From Mesoterricola sediminis (GTDB taxonomy: Bacteria; Acidobacteriota; Holophagae; Holophagales; Holophagaceae), in NCBI RefSeq assembly GCF_030295425.1, contig NZ_AP027081.1:558001-622000 (forward strand): a stretch of 64,000 bases of DNA, written 5' to 3'. Below are positions 7,458-15,158 of the stretch, one piece after another. A program made the position numbers and the translations under genes. The stretch's first letter is position 1, and each line of letters starts with the position of its first letter. The notes under the pieces are model-generated. The model made no database searches, had not been told where the DNA came from, and saw nothing but the letters and a program-made list of their open reading frames with translations.

Positions 7458-9092
7458 ATGAACTGGTTCAGGCGTCTCAGGCTCGCAGCGCAGCTCCTGC
7501 TGGCCTTCATCTGCGTTTCCATGGTTTCCGTGATCGTCGGCGGCATCGCCCTGGGCGGCGCGGGCAGCATCAACGACCGCGCCGAGCATACCTACGAGGA
7601 CGCCGTGGTGCCCCTCCGGAACATGTCGGGGGCCCTGATCGAGCTGGCCTCCCTGCAGCAGCGCTTCCTCTATGCCGTCATCGCGCGCAGCGAGGAGACC
7701 CGCGCCAAGGAGACCCAGAACATGGGCAAGGCCCAGACCCAGATCCTGGACTGGGCCAAGAAGGAGCGGGCCACGGACATGACGCCGGCGGAGACCGAGG
7801 CCTGGAAGCGCTTCGACGGGGCCTGGCCGGAGTACCTGGCGGTCCTGGAGAAGGGGCTGGCCTTCGCGAAGGCCAAGAAGGACGATGAGGCCCGGCGGGT
7901 GATGGAGGAGGAGGCGCGGCCCCGGTACCTGGCCCTCCGCAAGACCTTCGACGAGATCATCGAGGCCAACCTCGGGGCCGCCGAGAAGGCCACCAAGGCC
8001 AACCAGGCCCTCTACGTGTCCTTCCGGGGCACCACCCTGGCGGTCATCGTCGTGGGCTTCGCCCTGTCCATCGGCCTGGGCCTGCTGGTCACCCGGGTGA
8101 TCCGCGGCCAGGTGGGTGGCGAGCCGAAGGACGCCGCCGACGTGGCCCAGAAGGTGGCCGCCGGCGACCTCACCGTGGAGGTGGACCTGGCCCGGGGCGA
8201 CACGACGAGCATGATGGCCTCCATCCACGCCATGGTCCTCAAGCTCCGCGAGGTGATCGGGCAGGTGCGCGAGAACGCCGAGTCCCTGGTGGGGGCCTCG
8301 GAGCAGCTCAGCTCCACGGCCCAGTCCCTGAGCCAGGGCGCCAGTGAACAGGCCGCCAGCGTGGAGGAGACCAGCGCCTCCATGGAGCAGATGAGCGCGT
8401 CCATCGCCCAGAACAACGAGAACGCCAAGGTCACCGGCGACATCGCGACCCGGACGGCCAAGGAAGCGGGTGAAGGCGGCGAGGCCGTGCGGGCCACCGT
8501 CGGCGCCATGAAGCAGATCGCCCAGAAGATCGCCATCATCGACGACATCGCCTACCAGACCAACCTCCTGGCCCTCAACGCCGCCATCGAGGCGGGCCGG
8601 GCCGGGGAGCACGGCCGCGGCTTCGCCGTGGTGGCCGCCGAGGTCCGCAAGCTGGCCGAGCGCAGCCAGGTGGCGGCCCAGGAAATCGGGGAGGTGGCCA
8701 CCAGCAGCGTCGAACTCGCGGAACGGGCCGGCAAGCTTCTCGATGCCATCGTGCCCTCCATCCAGAAGACCTCGGACCTGGTCATGGAGATCGCCGCCGC
8801 CAGCAGCGAGCAGAACGCGGGGGTCGGCCAGATCAACGGGGCCATCGGGCAGATCAGCCAGGCGGTGGCCCAGAACGCGGCCGCCTCGGAGGAAATGGCC
8901 TCCACGTCCGAGGAAGTGAGCGCCCAGGCCGAAGAACTGCAGTCGGTCATGGCCTTCTTCCACCTGGACCGCGGCCCCGCCCGGACGGCGGCTAAGCGGT
9001 CGGGCGGCGCCCGCGCGGCCGCCAAGCCCGGGCCGGCCCGGGCCCGGGCCGCCCAGGCTGACGTGGACGAGCGCGAATTCACGAACTTCTGA
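7458..9092 (+). CDS. methyl-accepting chemotaxis protein, four-helix-bundle sensor (block A)
   Basis: A 544-residue transmembrane receptor. TM1 is about 11-33, a helical periplasmic sensor of the 4HB_MCP kind spans about 35-189, TM2 is about 190-213, and a HAMP domain (from RGQVGGEP) leads into a long cytoplasmic hairpin. Likely methylation helices include [20 protein letters not shown]; the tip reads [16 protein letters not shown] and [18 protein letters not shown]. After a basic, alanine/proline-rich linker the protein ends DEREFTNF; related endings in two other receptors here suggest a docking peptide for CheR/CheB. It is closest to the receptor at 18934. The cheW gene follows 37 bases later. 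The ligand cannot be predicted. Confidence 0.93.
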   Translation: MNWFRRLRLAAQLLLAFICVSMVSVIVGGIALGGAGSINDRAEHTYEDAVVPLRNMSGALIELASLQQRFLYAVIARSEETRAKETQNMGKAQTQILDWAKKERATDMTPAETEAWKRFDGAWPEYLAVLEKGLAFAKAKKDDEARRVMEEEARPRYLALRKTFDEIIEANLGAAEKATKANQALYVSFRGTTLAVIVVGFALSIGLGLLVTRVIRGQVGGEPKDAADVAQKVAAGDLTVEVDLARGDTTSMMASIHAMVLKLREVIGQVRENAESLVGASEQLSSTAQSLSQGASEQAASVEETSASMEQMSASIAQNNENAKVTGDIATRTAKEAGEGGEAVRATVGAMKQIAQKIAIIDDIAYQTNLLALNAAIEAGRAGEHGRGFAVVAAEVRKLAERSQVAAQEIGEVATSSVELAERAGKLLDAIVPSIQKTSDLVMEIAAASSEQNAGVGQINGAIGQISQAVAQNAAASEEMASTSEEVSAQAEELQSVMAFFHLDRGPARTAAKRSGGARAAAKPGPARARAAQADVDEREFTNF

Positions 9093-9129
9093 CGGGACCG
9101 GATCCCCCGGCATGACAAAGGAGGGCGCC

Positions 9130-9672
9130 ATGGGCGCACCCATGCGTTTGGACAAGCGGGTCCGGGGCCAGGCGAACCTGGAAGCCTCGGCCCAGAAGAC
9201 CCAGTACCTGGCCTTCGACCTGAACGGCGAAGCCTTCGCCATGGACATCCGGTGCATCAAGGAAGTCATCCAGTACGGGGCCCTGACGGCGGTCCCCCTG
9301 ATGCCGGACTTCATCCGCGGGGTGATCAACCTGCGGGGCGCCGTGGTGCCCGTGGTGGACCTCTCGGTCCGCTTCGGGCGGACGCCCACGGACGTGGCGC
9401 GGCGCACCTGTGTCGTGATCCTGGAGGTGCCCTCGGAGGGCGGGACGGTGGAGTTGGGCATCCTGGTGGACAACGTCAGCGAGGTCCTGGACATCGCCGA
9501 GGCGGACATCGAGCCCGCCCCCGCCTTCGGCAGCGCCCTGCGCTCCGAATTCATCGCGGGGGTGGGCAAGGTGGGCGGGCGGTTCGTGATCCTTTTGGAC
9601 GTGGCCCATGTCCTCTCCATCGAAGAGATGACGGCCCTGGCCTCCTCCTGCGCGCCGACGGAAATTGGGTAA
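9130..9672 (+). CDS. cheW: coupling protein CheW (block A)
   Basis: A 180-residue CheW that links receptors to CheA. Core motifs are FDLNGEAFAMDI, IQYGALTAVPLMPDFIRGVI and NLRGAVVPVVDLSVRFG. Start ATG 9130 was chosen over the upstream in-frame ATG 9112 because an AAAGGAGG ribosome-binding site lies between them and because the two paralogous cheW genes start at the equivalent codon. The N-terminal extension of about 20 residues before the CheW fold (MRLDKR and on) is shared by all three CheW proteins here. Last gene of block A; an AT-rich gap of 421 bases follows. Confidence 0.93.
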   Translation: MGAPMRLDKRVRGQANLEASAQKTQYLAFDLNGEAFAMDIRCIKEVIQYGALTAVPLMPDFIRGVINLRGAVVPVVDLSVRFGRTPTDVARRTCVVILEVPSEGGTVELGILVDNVSEVLDIAEADIEPAPAFGSALRSEFIAGVGKVGGRFVILLDVAHVLSIEEMTALASSCAPTEIG

Positions 9673-10093
9673 AAATCGGCGTTTCGGAAATTAAACAAAT
9701 AGGCAAAAATCGACGCCGCATGGCGGTGTGGAGGGGTGTATCCGCCGGGATATAAATGCATTTTTACATGTCGGCCTGAGCATTCCGAGGGATGACCGAT
9801 GGTCAGTTGGGGCGACGGGTGGCGGGGACGCCCGATGGGCCGGGGCCCGGGCGGACTCCCGCGGGGCGGGCCGGGTGCCGGGAGGCTTAACAGGGTGGAA
9901 TTTCCGTATTAGCCTTCCCCCATCGTTCTCAGTCGATCCGTTCCGCAGGTGCGACCTGCGTCCCTAGGCCCCAGCTCCCCGGGTTCTGCCCGGTGTTCCT
10001 GACCCGCGTCCCCGGACGCGGGGCGGGGGGCCGTGCGCCGGTCCATGGCCGGTTCCAGACCCGTGCCCGACCCCGTCCCTTCTGGAGGTACCC
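9673..10093 (+). promoter_or_regulatory. 421-base promoter and structured leader before chemotaxis block B
   Basis: The first 100 bases are AT-rich and contain GTTTCGGAAATTAAAC (9681-9696) between two AAAAA tracts, aligned with the start of the block A gap, and a palindrome AAATGCATTT near 9755. The remainder is GC-rich with several hairpins; the clearest is CGCAGGT-GCG-ACCTGCG at 9944-9960. GTATTAGCCT at 9906-9915 repeats the string at 3250. A ribosome-binding site TGGAGG precedes the start at 10094. I checked for a c-di-GMP (GEMM) aptamer because GACCGATGG occurs near 9795, but the rest of that motif is missing. No coding potential is evident. Confidence 0.45.
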
Positions 10094-11704
10094 ATGTCCT
10101 GGTTCAAGTCCCTTCGCCTGGCCACCCAGCTCCTCGTGGGCTTCATCACCGTCGCCTTCCTGGCCGGGGTGGTGGGGGTCATCGGCCTCGTCTACATCCA
10201 GTGGCTGGCCAAGGCCGACGCCTACATGTACGAACGGACGATGGCCCCCATGAAGGACGTGGTGGCCATCGTCAGCAATTTCCAGCTGAAGCGCAACACC
10301 CTCAGCAAGGTGGTGGCCGCCCCGGACCGGGAGAAGCTGGACGCCCTTCTGGAGGCCCTGCCCAGGCTCGACAAGGCCATCCAGGACGCCAGCGCCTCCT
10401 ATGCCCGGGGCTTCGTGAACGCCGAGGACAAGGCCGACTTCGAGCGCCTCATGGCCACCTTCGAGGCCTATGACCGGGAGGTGACCGGGCCCACCATCGC
10501 GGCGAAGCGCGCCAACAAGGTCGCCGACGCCGTGGCCATCTCCTACAGCGCCCGCGTGGTGCAGCTGGGCGGCGAGGTCAATGCGTGCCTGGACAAGCTG
10601 GTCCAGGTGAACCTGGACACGGCCCACCACGTGTCCGAGGCCAATGAAAAGACGGCCACTTCCGCCACCGAAGGGATGGGGGCCGCCATCACCGCCGCCG
10701 TGGTCGTCGCCATCGTCCTGGGCCTGCTGGTGACCCGCCTCATCAAGGGCCAGGTGGGGGGCGAGCCCGCGGAGGCGGCCCTCGTGGCGCAGCGGGTGGC
10801 CGCCGGCGACCTCACCGTGGAAGTGGCGCTGGCGCCGGGCGACACCACGAGCCTGATGGCCTCCATCCACGGGATGGTGGCCAAGCTCCGGGAGGTCATC
10901 GGCCAGGTGCGGGAGACCGCGGGCAGCCTCGTCGGCGCCTCGGAGCAGCTCAGCGCCACGGCCCAGTCCCTGAGCCAGGGCGCCAGTGAACAGGCCGCCA
11001 GCGTGGAGGAGACCAGCGCCTCCATGGAGGAGATGAGCGCCTCCATCGCCCAGAACAACGAGAACGCCAAGGTCACCGGGGACATCGCCACCCGGACTGC
11101 CAAGGAAGCGGTCGAAGGCGGCGAGGCCGTGCGGGCCACGGTGGGCGCCATGAAGCAGATTGCCCAGAAGATCGCCATCATCGATGACATCGCCTACCAG
11201 ACCAACCTCCTGGCCCTCAACGCCGCCATCGAGGCGGGACGGGCCGGGGAGCATGGCCGGGGCTTCGCCGTGGTGGCCGCCGAGGTGCGGAAGCTGGCCG
11301 AGCGCAGCCAGGTGGCGGCCCAGGAGATCGGCGAGGTGGCCACCAGCAGCGTCGAGCTGGCGGAGCGCGCCGGCCAGCTCCTGGACACCATCGTGCCCGC
11401 CATCCAGAAAACGTCGGACCTGGTCCAGGAGATCGCCGCCGCCAGCAGCGAGCAGAACGCGGGGGTCGGCCAGATCAACGGCGCCATCGGGCAGATCAGC
11501 CATGCGGTGGCGCAGAACGCCGCGGCCTCCGAGGAGATGGCCTCCACCTCCGAAGAGGTGAGCGCCCAGGCCGAGGAACTCCAGTCGGCCATGGCCTTCT
11601 TCCACCTGGCCGGCCAGCCCGCCGAGACCCGGAGGACCCGGGCGCGGGTGGCCCCCCGGGCCGCCCACGCCGAGCTGGACGAGCGCTCATTCACGAACTT
11701 CTGA
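10094..11704 (+). CDS. methyl-accepting chemotaxis protein, four-helix-bundle sensor (block B)
   Basis: A 536-residue transmembrane receptor of the second subtype here, starting [14 protein letters not shown]1 is about 10-33, the periplasmic helical sensor about 35-193, TM2 about 194-217, then HAMP and the signalling hairpin with [16 protein letters not shown] at the tip. The cytoplasmic half is nearly the same as in the receptor at 7458, while the sensor half is unrelated to it and instead matches the receptor at 17343, showing domain swapping by recombination among paralogues. It ends DERSFTNF, one of the shared tail peptides. It has its own long leader upstream and a cheW 34 bases downstream, so it heads a two-gene unit. 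Confidence 0.93.
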   Translation: MSWFKSLRLATQLLVGFITVAFLAGVVGVIGLVYIQWLAKADAYMYERTMAPMKDVVAIVSNFQLKRNTLSKVVAAPDREKLDALLEALPRLDKAIQDASASYARGFVNAEDKADFERLMATFEAYDREVTGPTIAAKRANKVADAVAISYSARVVQLGGEVNACLDKLVQVNLDTAHHVSEANEKTATSATEGMGAAITAAVVVAIVLGLLVTRLIKGQVGGEPAEAALVAQRVAAGDLTVEVALAPGDTTSLMASIHGMVAKLREVIGQVRETAGSLVGASEQLSATAQSLSQGASEQAASVEETSASMEEMSASIAQNNENAKVTGDIATRTAKEAVEGGEAVRATVGAMKQIAQKIAIIDDIAYQTNLLALNAAIEAGRAGEHGRGFAVVAAEVRKLAERSQVAAQEIGEVATSSVELAERAGQLLDTIVPAIQKTSDLVQEIAAASSEQNAGVGQINGAIGQISHAVAQNAAASEEMASTSEEVSAQAEELQSAMAFFHLAGQPAETRRTRARVAPRAAHAELDERSFTNF

Positions 11705-11738
11705 CCGGGTCCGTCCCGGAGCGGGAAAGGAGGGCGCC

Positions 11739-12284
11739 ATGGACGCACCCATGCGTCTGGACAAGCGGAGCCGGAGCCAGGCCGCCCAGGAGGCCTCGGT
11801 CCCGAAGACCCAGTACCTGGCCTTCGACCTGGGCGGCGAGGCCTTCGCGATGGAGATCCGGTTCATCAAGGAGGTGCTCCAGTACGGGGCCCTGACGGCG
11901 GTGCCCCTGATGCCGGCGTTCATCCGGGGGGTGATCAACCTCCGGGGCGCCGTGGTGCCCGTGGTGGACCTCTCGGTGCGCTTCGGGCGCCCCCCCACCG
12001 GGATCGCGCGGCGGACCTGCGTGGTGATCCTGGAGGTGCCCTCTCCGGAGGGGCCGGTGGAACTGGGGGTGATGGTGGACCACGTCAGCGAGGTCCTGGA
12101 CATCCCCGAGACCGACATCGACCCCGCCCCTGGCTTCGGGAGCGCGCTCCGCTCCGAGTTCCTCGCGGGCATCGGGAAGGTGGGGGGCCGGTTCGTCATC
12201 CTCCTGGACGTGGGCCACGTCCTCTCCATCGAGGAGATGGCGGCCCTGGCGGCACCCGGGGCGGAAGCCCCGGCCCTGGCCTGA
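11739..12284 (+). CDS. cheW: coupling protein CheW (block B)
   Basis: A 181-residue CheW, closely similar to the CheW of block A. It has FDLGGEAFAMEI, LPLMPxF-type and NLRGAVVPVVDLSVRFG core strands. ATG 11739 follows AAAGGAGG. It is the second gene of a receptor-cheW pair; a small hairpin CCGGG-TCCGT-CCCGG (11705-11719) lies in the 34-base gap before it. The stop is only 14 bases from the stop of the convergent SHOCT gene. Having three CheW copies with two CheA proteins suggests that arrays may be mixed or that each receptor unit brings its own coupler. Confidence 0.93.
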   Translation: MDAPMRLDKRSRSQAAQEASVPKTQYLAFDLGGEAFAMEIRFIKEVLQYGALTAVPLMPAFIRGVINLRGAVVPVVDLSVRFGRPPTGIARRTCVVILEVPSPEGPVELGVMVDHVSEVLDIPETDIDPAPGFGSALRSEFLAGIGKVGGRFVILLDVGHVLSIEEMAALAAPGAEAPALA

Positions 12285-12298
12285 GGGGGGGCGTGGGT

Positions 12299-13090
12299 TC
12301 AGTTGCCCTGCTGGGCGAATTCCTTGAGCAGGTCGGCCTTCTGCCGGGCGTACTCCGCTTCGGTGATCAGCTCCTGCTCCCTGAACCGCTTGAGGTCCCG
12401 GAGGCGGTCCTCCACCGTCGCCCGGCGGGCCGGACTGGGCGGGGGGGCCGCGGGCGCGGCGGCGGGCTGGACCGCCTTCGGCTGGACGGCGACGGGCGCC
12501 GGGGCCGGCGCGGACCTGGCGTCGGCCTTGGCCAGGGGCAGGGCCAGCCAATCACGGCGGACGACCACGGCGCCGGGGGCGCTGAGGGTGGCGGGGCCCG
12601 CCTTGGCCCGAGACCCGTACTCGAAGTCGGGCATGCGGTTATCCATGTTGTACACATAGATCCAGTCCTGGCGCACCTCGTTCACGATGAGCTGGAGGCG
12701 CCCGTCCTGGACGAAGGCCCGGGCGGTGACGCTGAAGGAGCCCGCGAAGAAGCCCGATTCCCGGTTGCGGGTGGCGAGGATCTGCAGGTCCTCCCCCGGG
12801 CCGGTGGAGGCGAGGGCGTCCGTCATGGCGCGCCCCAGGGCGTCGGCCTCGGCGGGCGCGAAGAGGGGAAGCACGGTGTTGCCGGACTGGAAGCGCACGG
12901 AGGCGAGGACCTGGCCGAGGGCCTCGGGGTCCACCACCGCCGGGTGGGCGCTGGGGGCGGCGCCGGCCTCGGCCGGGGCGCGGCGGACGTAGCTGAAGGA
13001 CCCGAAATCCCAGGTCTTCTTGGGGCCGGCGGCGAGCGCGGGCAGGACGGCCAGGGCGAAGGCCAGGACGGCCGGGGAAGGGATGCGCAC
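12299..13090 (-). CDS. secreted SHOCT-domain protein of unknown function
   Basis: A 263-residue protein with a Sec-type signal peptide (PAVLAFALAVLPALAAG, about residues 6-22), a central domain that I do not recognise (WDFGSFSYVRR, then NEVRQDWIYVYNMDN), an alanine/proline-rich linker and a C-terminal SHOCT helix pair (VEDRLRDLKRFREQ...EAEYARQKADLLKEF). SHOCT is a short C-terminal motif thought to mediate oligomerisation. Start is GTG at 13090, behind a GGAGG site and at the signal peptide; the open frame extends further but with no good start. It lies alone between chemotaxis blocks B and C on the opposite strand, so it is either a passenger of the duplication or an insertion into it. No function can be assigned. 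Confidence 0.65.
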   Translation of the reverse strand: MRIPSPAVLAFALAVLPALAAGPKKTWDFGSFSYVRRAPAEAGAAPSAHPAVVDPEALGQVLASVRFQSGNTVLPLFAPAEADALGRAMTDALASTGPGEDLQILATRNRESGFFAGSFSVTARAFVQDGRLQLIVNEVRQDWIYVYNMDNRMPDFEYGSRAKAGPATLSAPGAVVVRRDWLALPLAKADARSAPAPAPVAVQPKAVQPAAAPAAPPPSPARRATVEDRLRDLKRFREQELITEAEYARQKADLLKEFAQQGN

Positions 13091-13316
13091 GGGGGCCTCC
13101 GGAAGCGGGGGGATGGCTTCCAGCTTACCCCAGCGGGGCGCCGGAGGGTCCGGGCCCGGGGGGATTGCATTTTTCAATACTGCAACACCCACCAAAGATT
13201 GAGTTTGTCGGAAATATTCCGATGAAATGTTCTACGATTGCTTTCCCCTTTCCTGTTTTCAAACCTGTGCCATCGTGGGCACCAGCCTGAAGCCAACCCC
13301 TTCCTGGAGCGTTTCC
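13091..13316. promoter_or_regulatory. divergent promoter region before chemotaxis block C
   Basis: A 226-base gap between the SHOCT gene and block C with an AT-rich stretch at about 13165-13255. It contains an inverted repeat TCGGAA-ATA-TTCCGA at 13208-13222 that closely matches one before purL (30313-30327) and shares its left half with the block B leader. A ribosome-binding site TGGAG precedes the GTG at 13317. The bases 13227-13316 could be read as an N-terminal extension of the next gene, but length conservation with the block A copy argues against it. Confidence 0.5.
13208..13222. promoter_or_regulatory. 15-base inverted repeat, candidate operator
   Basis: The repeat has 6-base arms TCGGAA and TTCCGA around a 3-base centre. 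It lies 95 bases upstream of the block C start codon in the AT-rich part of the gap. The same design (YCGGAA-3-TTCCGR) occurs at 30313-30327. The binding factor is unknown. Confidence 0.4.
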
Positions 13317-14444
13317 GTGATTGCCGTCGCCAAGTCCATCCCGGAGGCCTTGGGCCGCGCAGGCCTGCCGGCCGTCGCCTTCCTGGCGCCCTGGGGGCTC
13401 TCGGGGTTCCGGTGGCCCGGTGCCTTAGCAGGCGTCCTGGCGGCCGGCTGCACCGTCGCCGCCCGGCGTTTCGCCACCCAGGCCCCCGCGGCCGGCGCCC
13501 CCCCGGCGCCCGTCCCGGAGGCCCCCGCGCCGGCGCCCGGGGCGGCCCCCCTGGCCCAGGTGGCCCAGGCCGTGGTGCCGGTGTGGGCGGGGCAGACCGC
13601 CGAGGCCCGGCAGCAGATGGAGGAGGCCATCCGGGGCCTGGCCTCGCGGTTCGCGGGCATGCACGGGGAGCTGCGCAAGGCCCTGGACACCTCGGGGCTG
13701 GAGAGCAACCGGGAGCTGCAGGGAATCATCGACCGGGGGTCGGAGGCCCTGGCGGGGGTGGTGCGGGACCTGGCGGAGGGGGCCCGGGCCCGGGCCGTGG
13801 TGCTGGAGAAGATCCGGGGGCTGGCGGCGATCACGGAGGAGCTGCGGGCCATGAGCGAGGAGGTGGCCTCCATCGCCAACCAGACCAACCTGCTGGCCCT
13901 GAACGCGGCCATCGAGGCGGCCCACGCCCGGGAGCTGGGGCGGGGCTTCGCGGTGGTGGCCGACGAGGTGCGCAAGCTCTCGGAGCGCTCGGGCACGACG
14001 GGCAACGCGATCACGACCAAGGTGGCGTGGGTGAACCAGTCGCTGCTGGAGACCCTGCGGGAGACGGAGGCCTTCGGGGACCGGGAGGCGGAGGTGATCC
14101 GCCGGGCGGAGGCGACCATCCACCGGGTGGTGGAGGACATCCAGGCCGGGGCGACGGACCTTTCGGGTTCGGCGCGGCGGTTCGAGGAGGCCGGGGAGGA
14201 CCTGGGCCGGGAGATCTCGGGGACGCTGGTGCACCTGCAGTTCCAGGACCGGGTCTCGCAGATCCTGCAGAGCGTGATCGCGGACATGGAGAAGTTCGCG
14301 GCGGAGGTCGCGGGGGGCGGGGCGCTGGACGCGGCCGCGTGGCTCCGGGACCTGGAGCGCACCTACACGACGCTGGAGCAGCTCGCCGTGCACCACGGCG
14401 AGGGCGCGGGGGCGTCCGACGAATCCGACATCACCTTCTTCTGA
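13317..14444 (+). CDS. short receptor-like chemotaxis protein with CheZ-like tail (block C copy)
   Basis: A 375-residue near-duplicate of the protein at 3335. After residue 20 the two differ at one position only (H262 versus R). Only the first 20 residues are unrelated in detail ([20 protein letters not shown] here). It has the same hydrophobic N-terminus, MCP hairpin tip, D-x3-Q motif in [11 protein letters not shown], and DESDITFF end. Start GTG 13317 follows TGGAG and yields exactly the length of copy 1; an upstream ATG at 13227 is in frame but would add 30 residues absent from the paralogue. It is 8 bases before cheY. Likely role: cytoplasm-facing member of the array and possible CheY-P phosphatase; the latter is inferred from the motif. 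Confidence 0.8.
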   Translation: MIAVAKSIPEALGRAGLPAVAFLAPWGLSGFRWPGALAGVLAAGCTVAARRFATQAPAAGAPPAPVPEAPAPAPGAAPLAQVAQAVVPVWAGQTAEARQQMEEAIRGLASRFAGMHGELRKALDTSGLESNRELQGIIDRGSEALAGVVRDLAEGARARAVVLEKIRGLAAITEELRAMSEEVASIANQTNLLALNAAIEAAHARELGRGFAVVADEVRKLSERSGTTGNAITTKVAWVNQSLLETLRETEAFGDREAEVIRRAEATIHRVVEDIQAGATDLSGSARRFEEAGEDLGREISGTLVHLQFQDRVSQILQSVIADMEKFAAEVAGGGALDAAAWLRDLERTYTTLEQLAVHHGEGAGASDESDITFF

Positions 14445-14452
14445 GTGGAGCC

Positions 14453-14821
14453 ATGGCCAAGACGATCATGATCATCGACGATTCCGTGAGCCTGCGGCAG
14501 GTGGTGGGCATCGCCCTCGCCGGGGCGGGCTACGAGGTGATCGAGGCCTGCGACGGCCAGGACGCGCTGTCGAAGCTCACGGGCCAGAAGGTGCACCTGA
14601 TGGTGTGCGACGTGAACATGCCCAACATGGACGGCATCACGTTCCTGAAGACGGTGCGGACGCTGCCGGCCTACAAATTCACGCCGATCATCATGCTGAC
14701 GACGGAAGCGGGCGAAGAGAAGAAGAAGGAGGGCCAGGCCGCGGGGGCGCGGGCCTGGGTGGTCAAGCCCTTCAAGCCCGACCAGCTCCTGATGGCGGTT
14801 TCCAAGCTCATCCTTCCCTGA
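14453..14821 (+). CDS. cheY: CheY-type single-domain response regulator (block C)
   Basis: A 122-residue receiver with the same pocket as the block A copy: D9-D10, phosphoacceptor D53, T83 and K105. It differs at three conservative positions (K3, K75, D110). It is 8 bases after the short receptor gene and 9 bases before the STAS gene. With such identity, cross-talk between both CheA kinases and both CheY proteins is expected unless they are expressed at different times. Confidence 0.93.
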   Translation: MAKTIMIIDDSVSLRQVVGIALAGAGYEVIEACDGQDALSKLTGQKVHLMVCDVNMPNMDGITFLKTVRTLPAYKFTPIIMLTTEAGEEKKKEGQAAGARAWVVKPFKPDQLLMAVSKLILP

Positions 14822-14830
14822 GGTGCGGCG

Positions 14831-15148
14831 ATGCTGACATTCATCCGTTCGGGGCCGGTGCTGAAGCTGGAGGGCGAGCTTACGATCTTCGAGGCGGGTG
14901 AGGCCCGGGCGCGGCTCCGGGAGGAGCTGCACCAGGCGCCCCTGGAGCTGGACCTGTCCGGGGTGACGGAGGTGGACACCGCCGGCATCCAGGTCCTGCT
15001 CTGGCTCAAGCGGGAAGGCAAGGCCGCGGGGACCCCCGTGCCCTTCGGGAACCACAGCCCCGCGGTGGTGGAGGTCCTGGACCTGCTCCACCTGACGGGG
15101 GCGTTCGGGGACACCCTCGTCATCGCGCCCACCTCCCACCCTTCCTGA
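14831..15148 (+). CDS. STAS-domain protein in chemotaxis operon (block C)
   Basis: A 105-residue STAS domain with the DLSGVTEVDTAGIQ core; it is the counterpart of the protein at 4849 with 13 substitutions, grouped near the N-terminus and in the last 20 residues. Given that cheY on one side is nearly unchanged between copies, this excess of changes is notable. It sits between cheY (9 bases) and cheA (10 bases). Its role in this cluster type is not established; binding to CheA or to CheY-P turnover is a reasonable guess. Confidence 0.85.
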   Translation: MLTFIRSGPVLKLEGELTIFEAGEARARLREELHQAPLELDLSGVTEVDTAGIQVLLWLKREGKAAGTPVPFGNHSPAVVEVLDLLHLTGAFGDTLVIAPTSHPS

Positions 15149-15158
15149 GGACCGCGCC

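Noticed and set aside
9112-9129. ATG 9112 as the cheW start
   Set aside because: The ribosome-binding site AAAGGAGG lies inside this stretch, and both paralogues start at the codon equivalent to 9130.
9780-9830. c-di-GMP (GEMM) riboswitch, prompted by GACCGATGGTCAG
   Set aside because: The conserved GGNCACGCACAG and GGGACGCAAAGC parts are absent, and the stems cannot be drawn.
13227-13316. ATG 13227 as start of the block C short receptor
   Set aside because: It adds 30 residues missing from the block A copy, while GTG 13317 behind TGGAG gives exactly the same length of 375.
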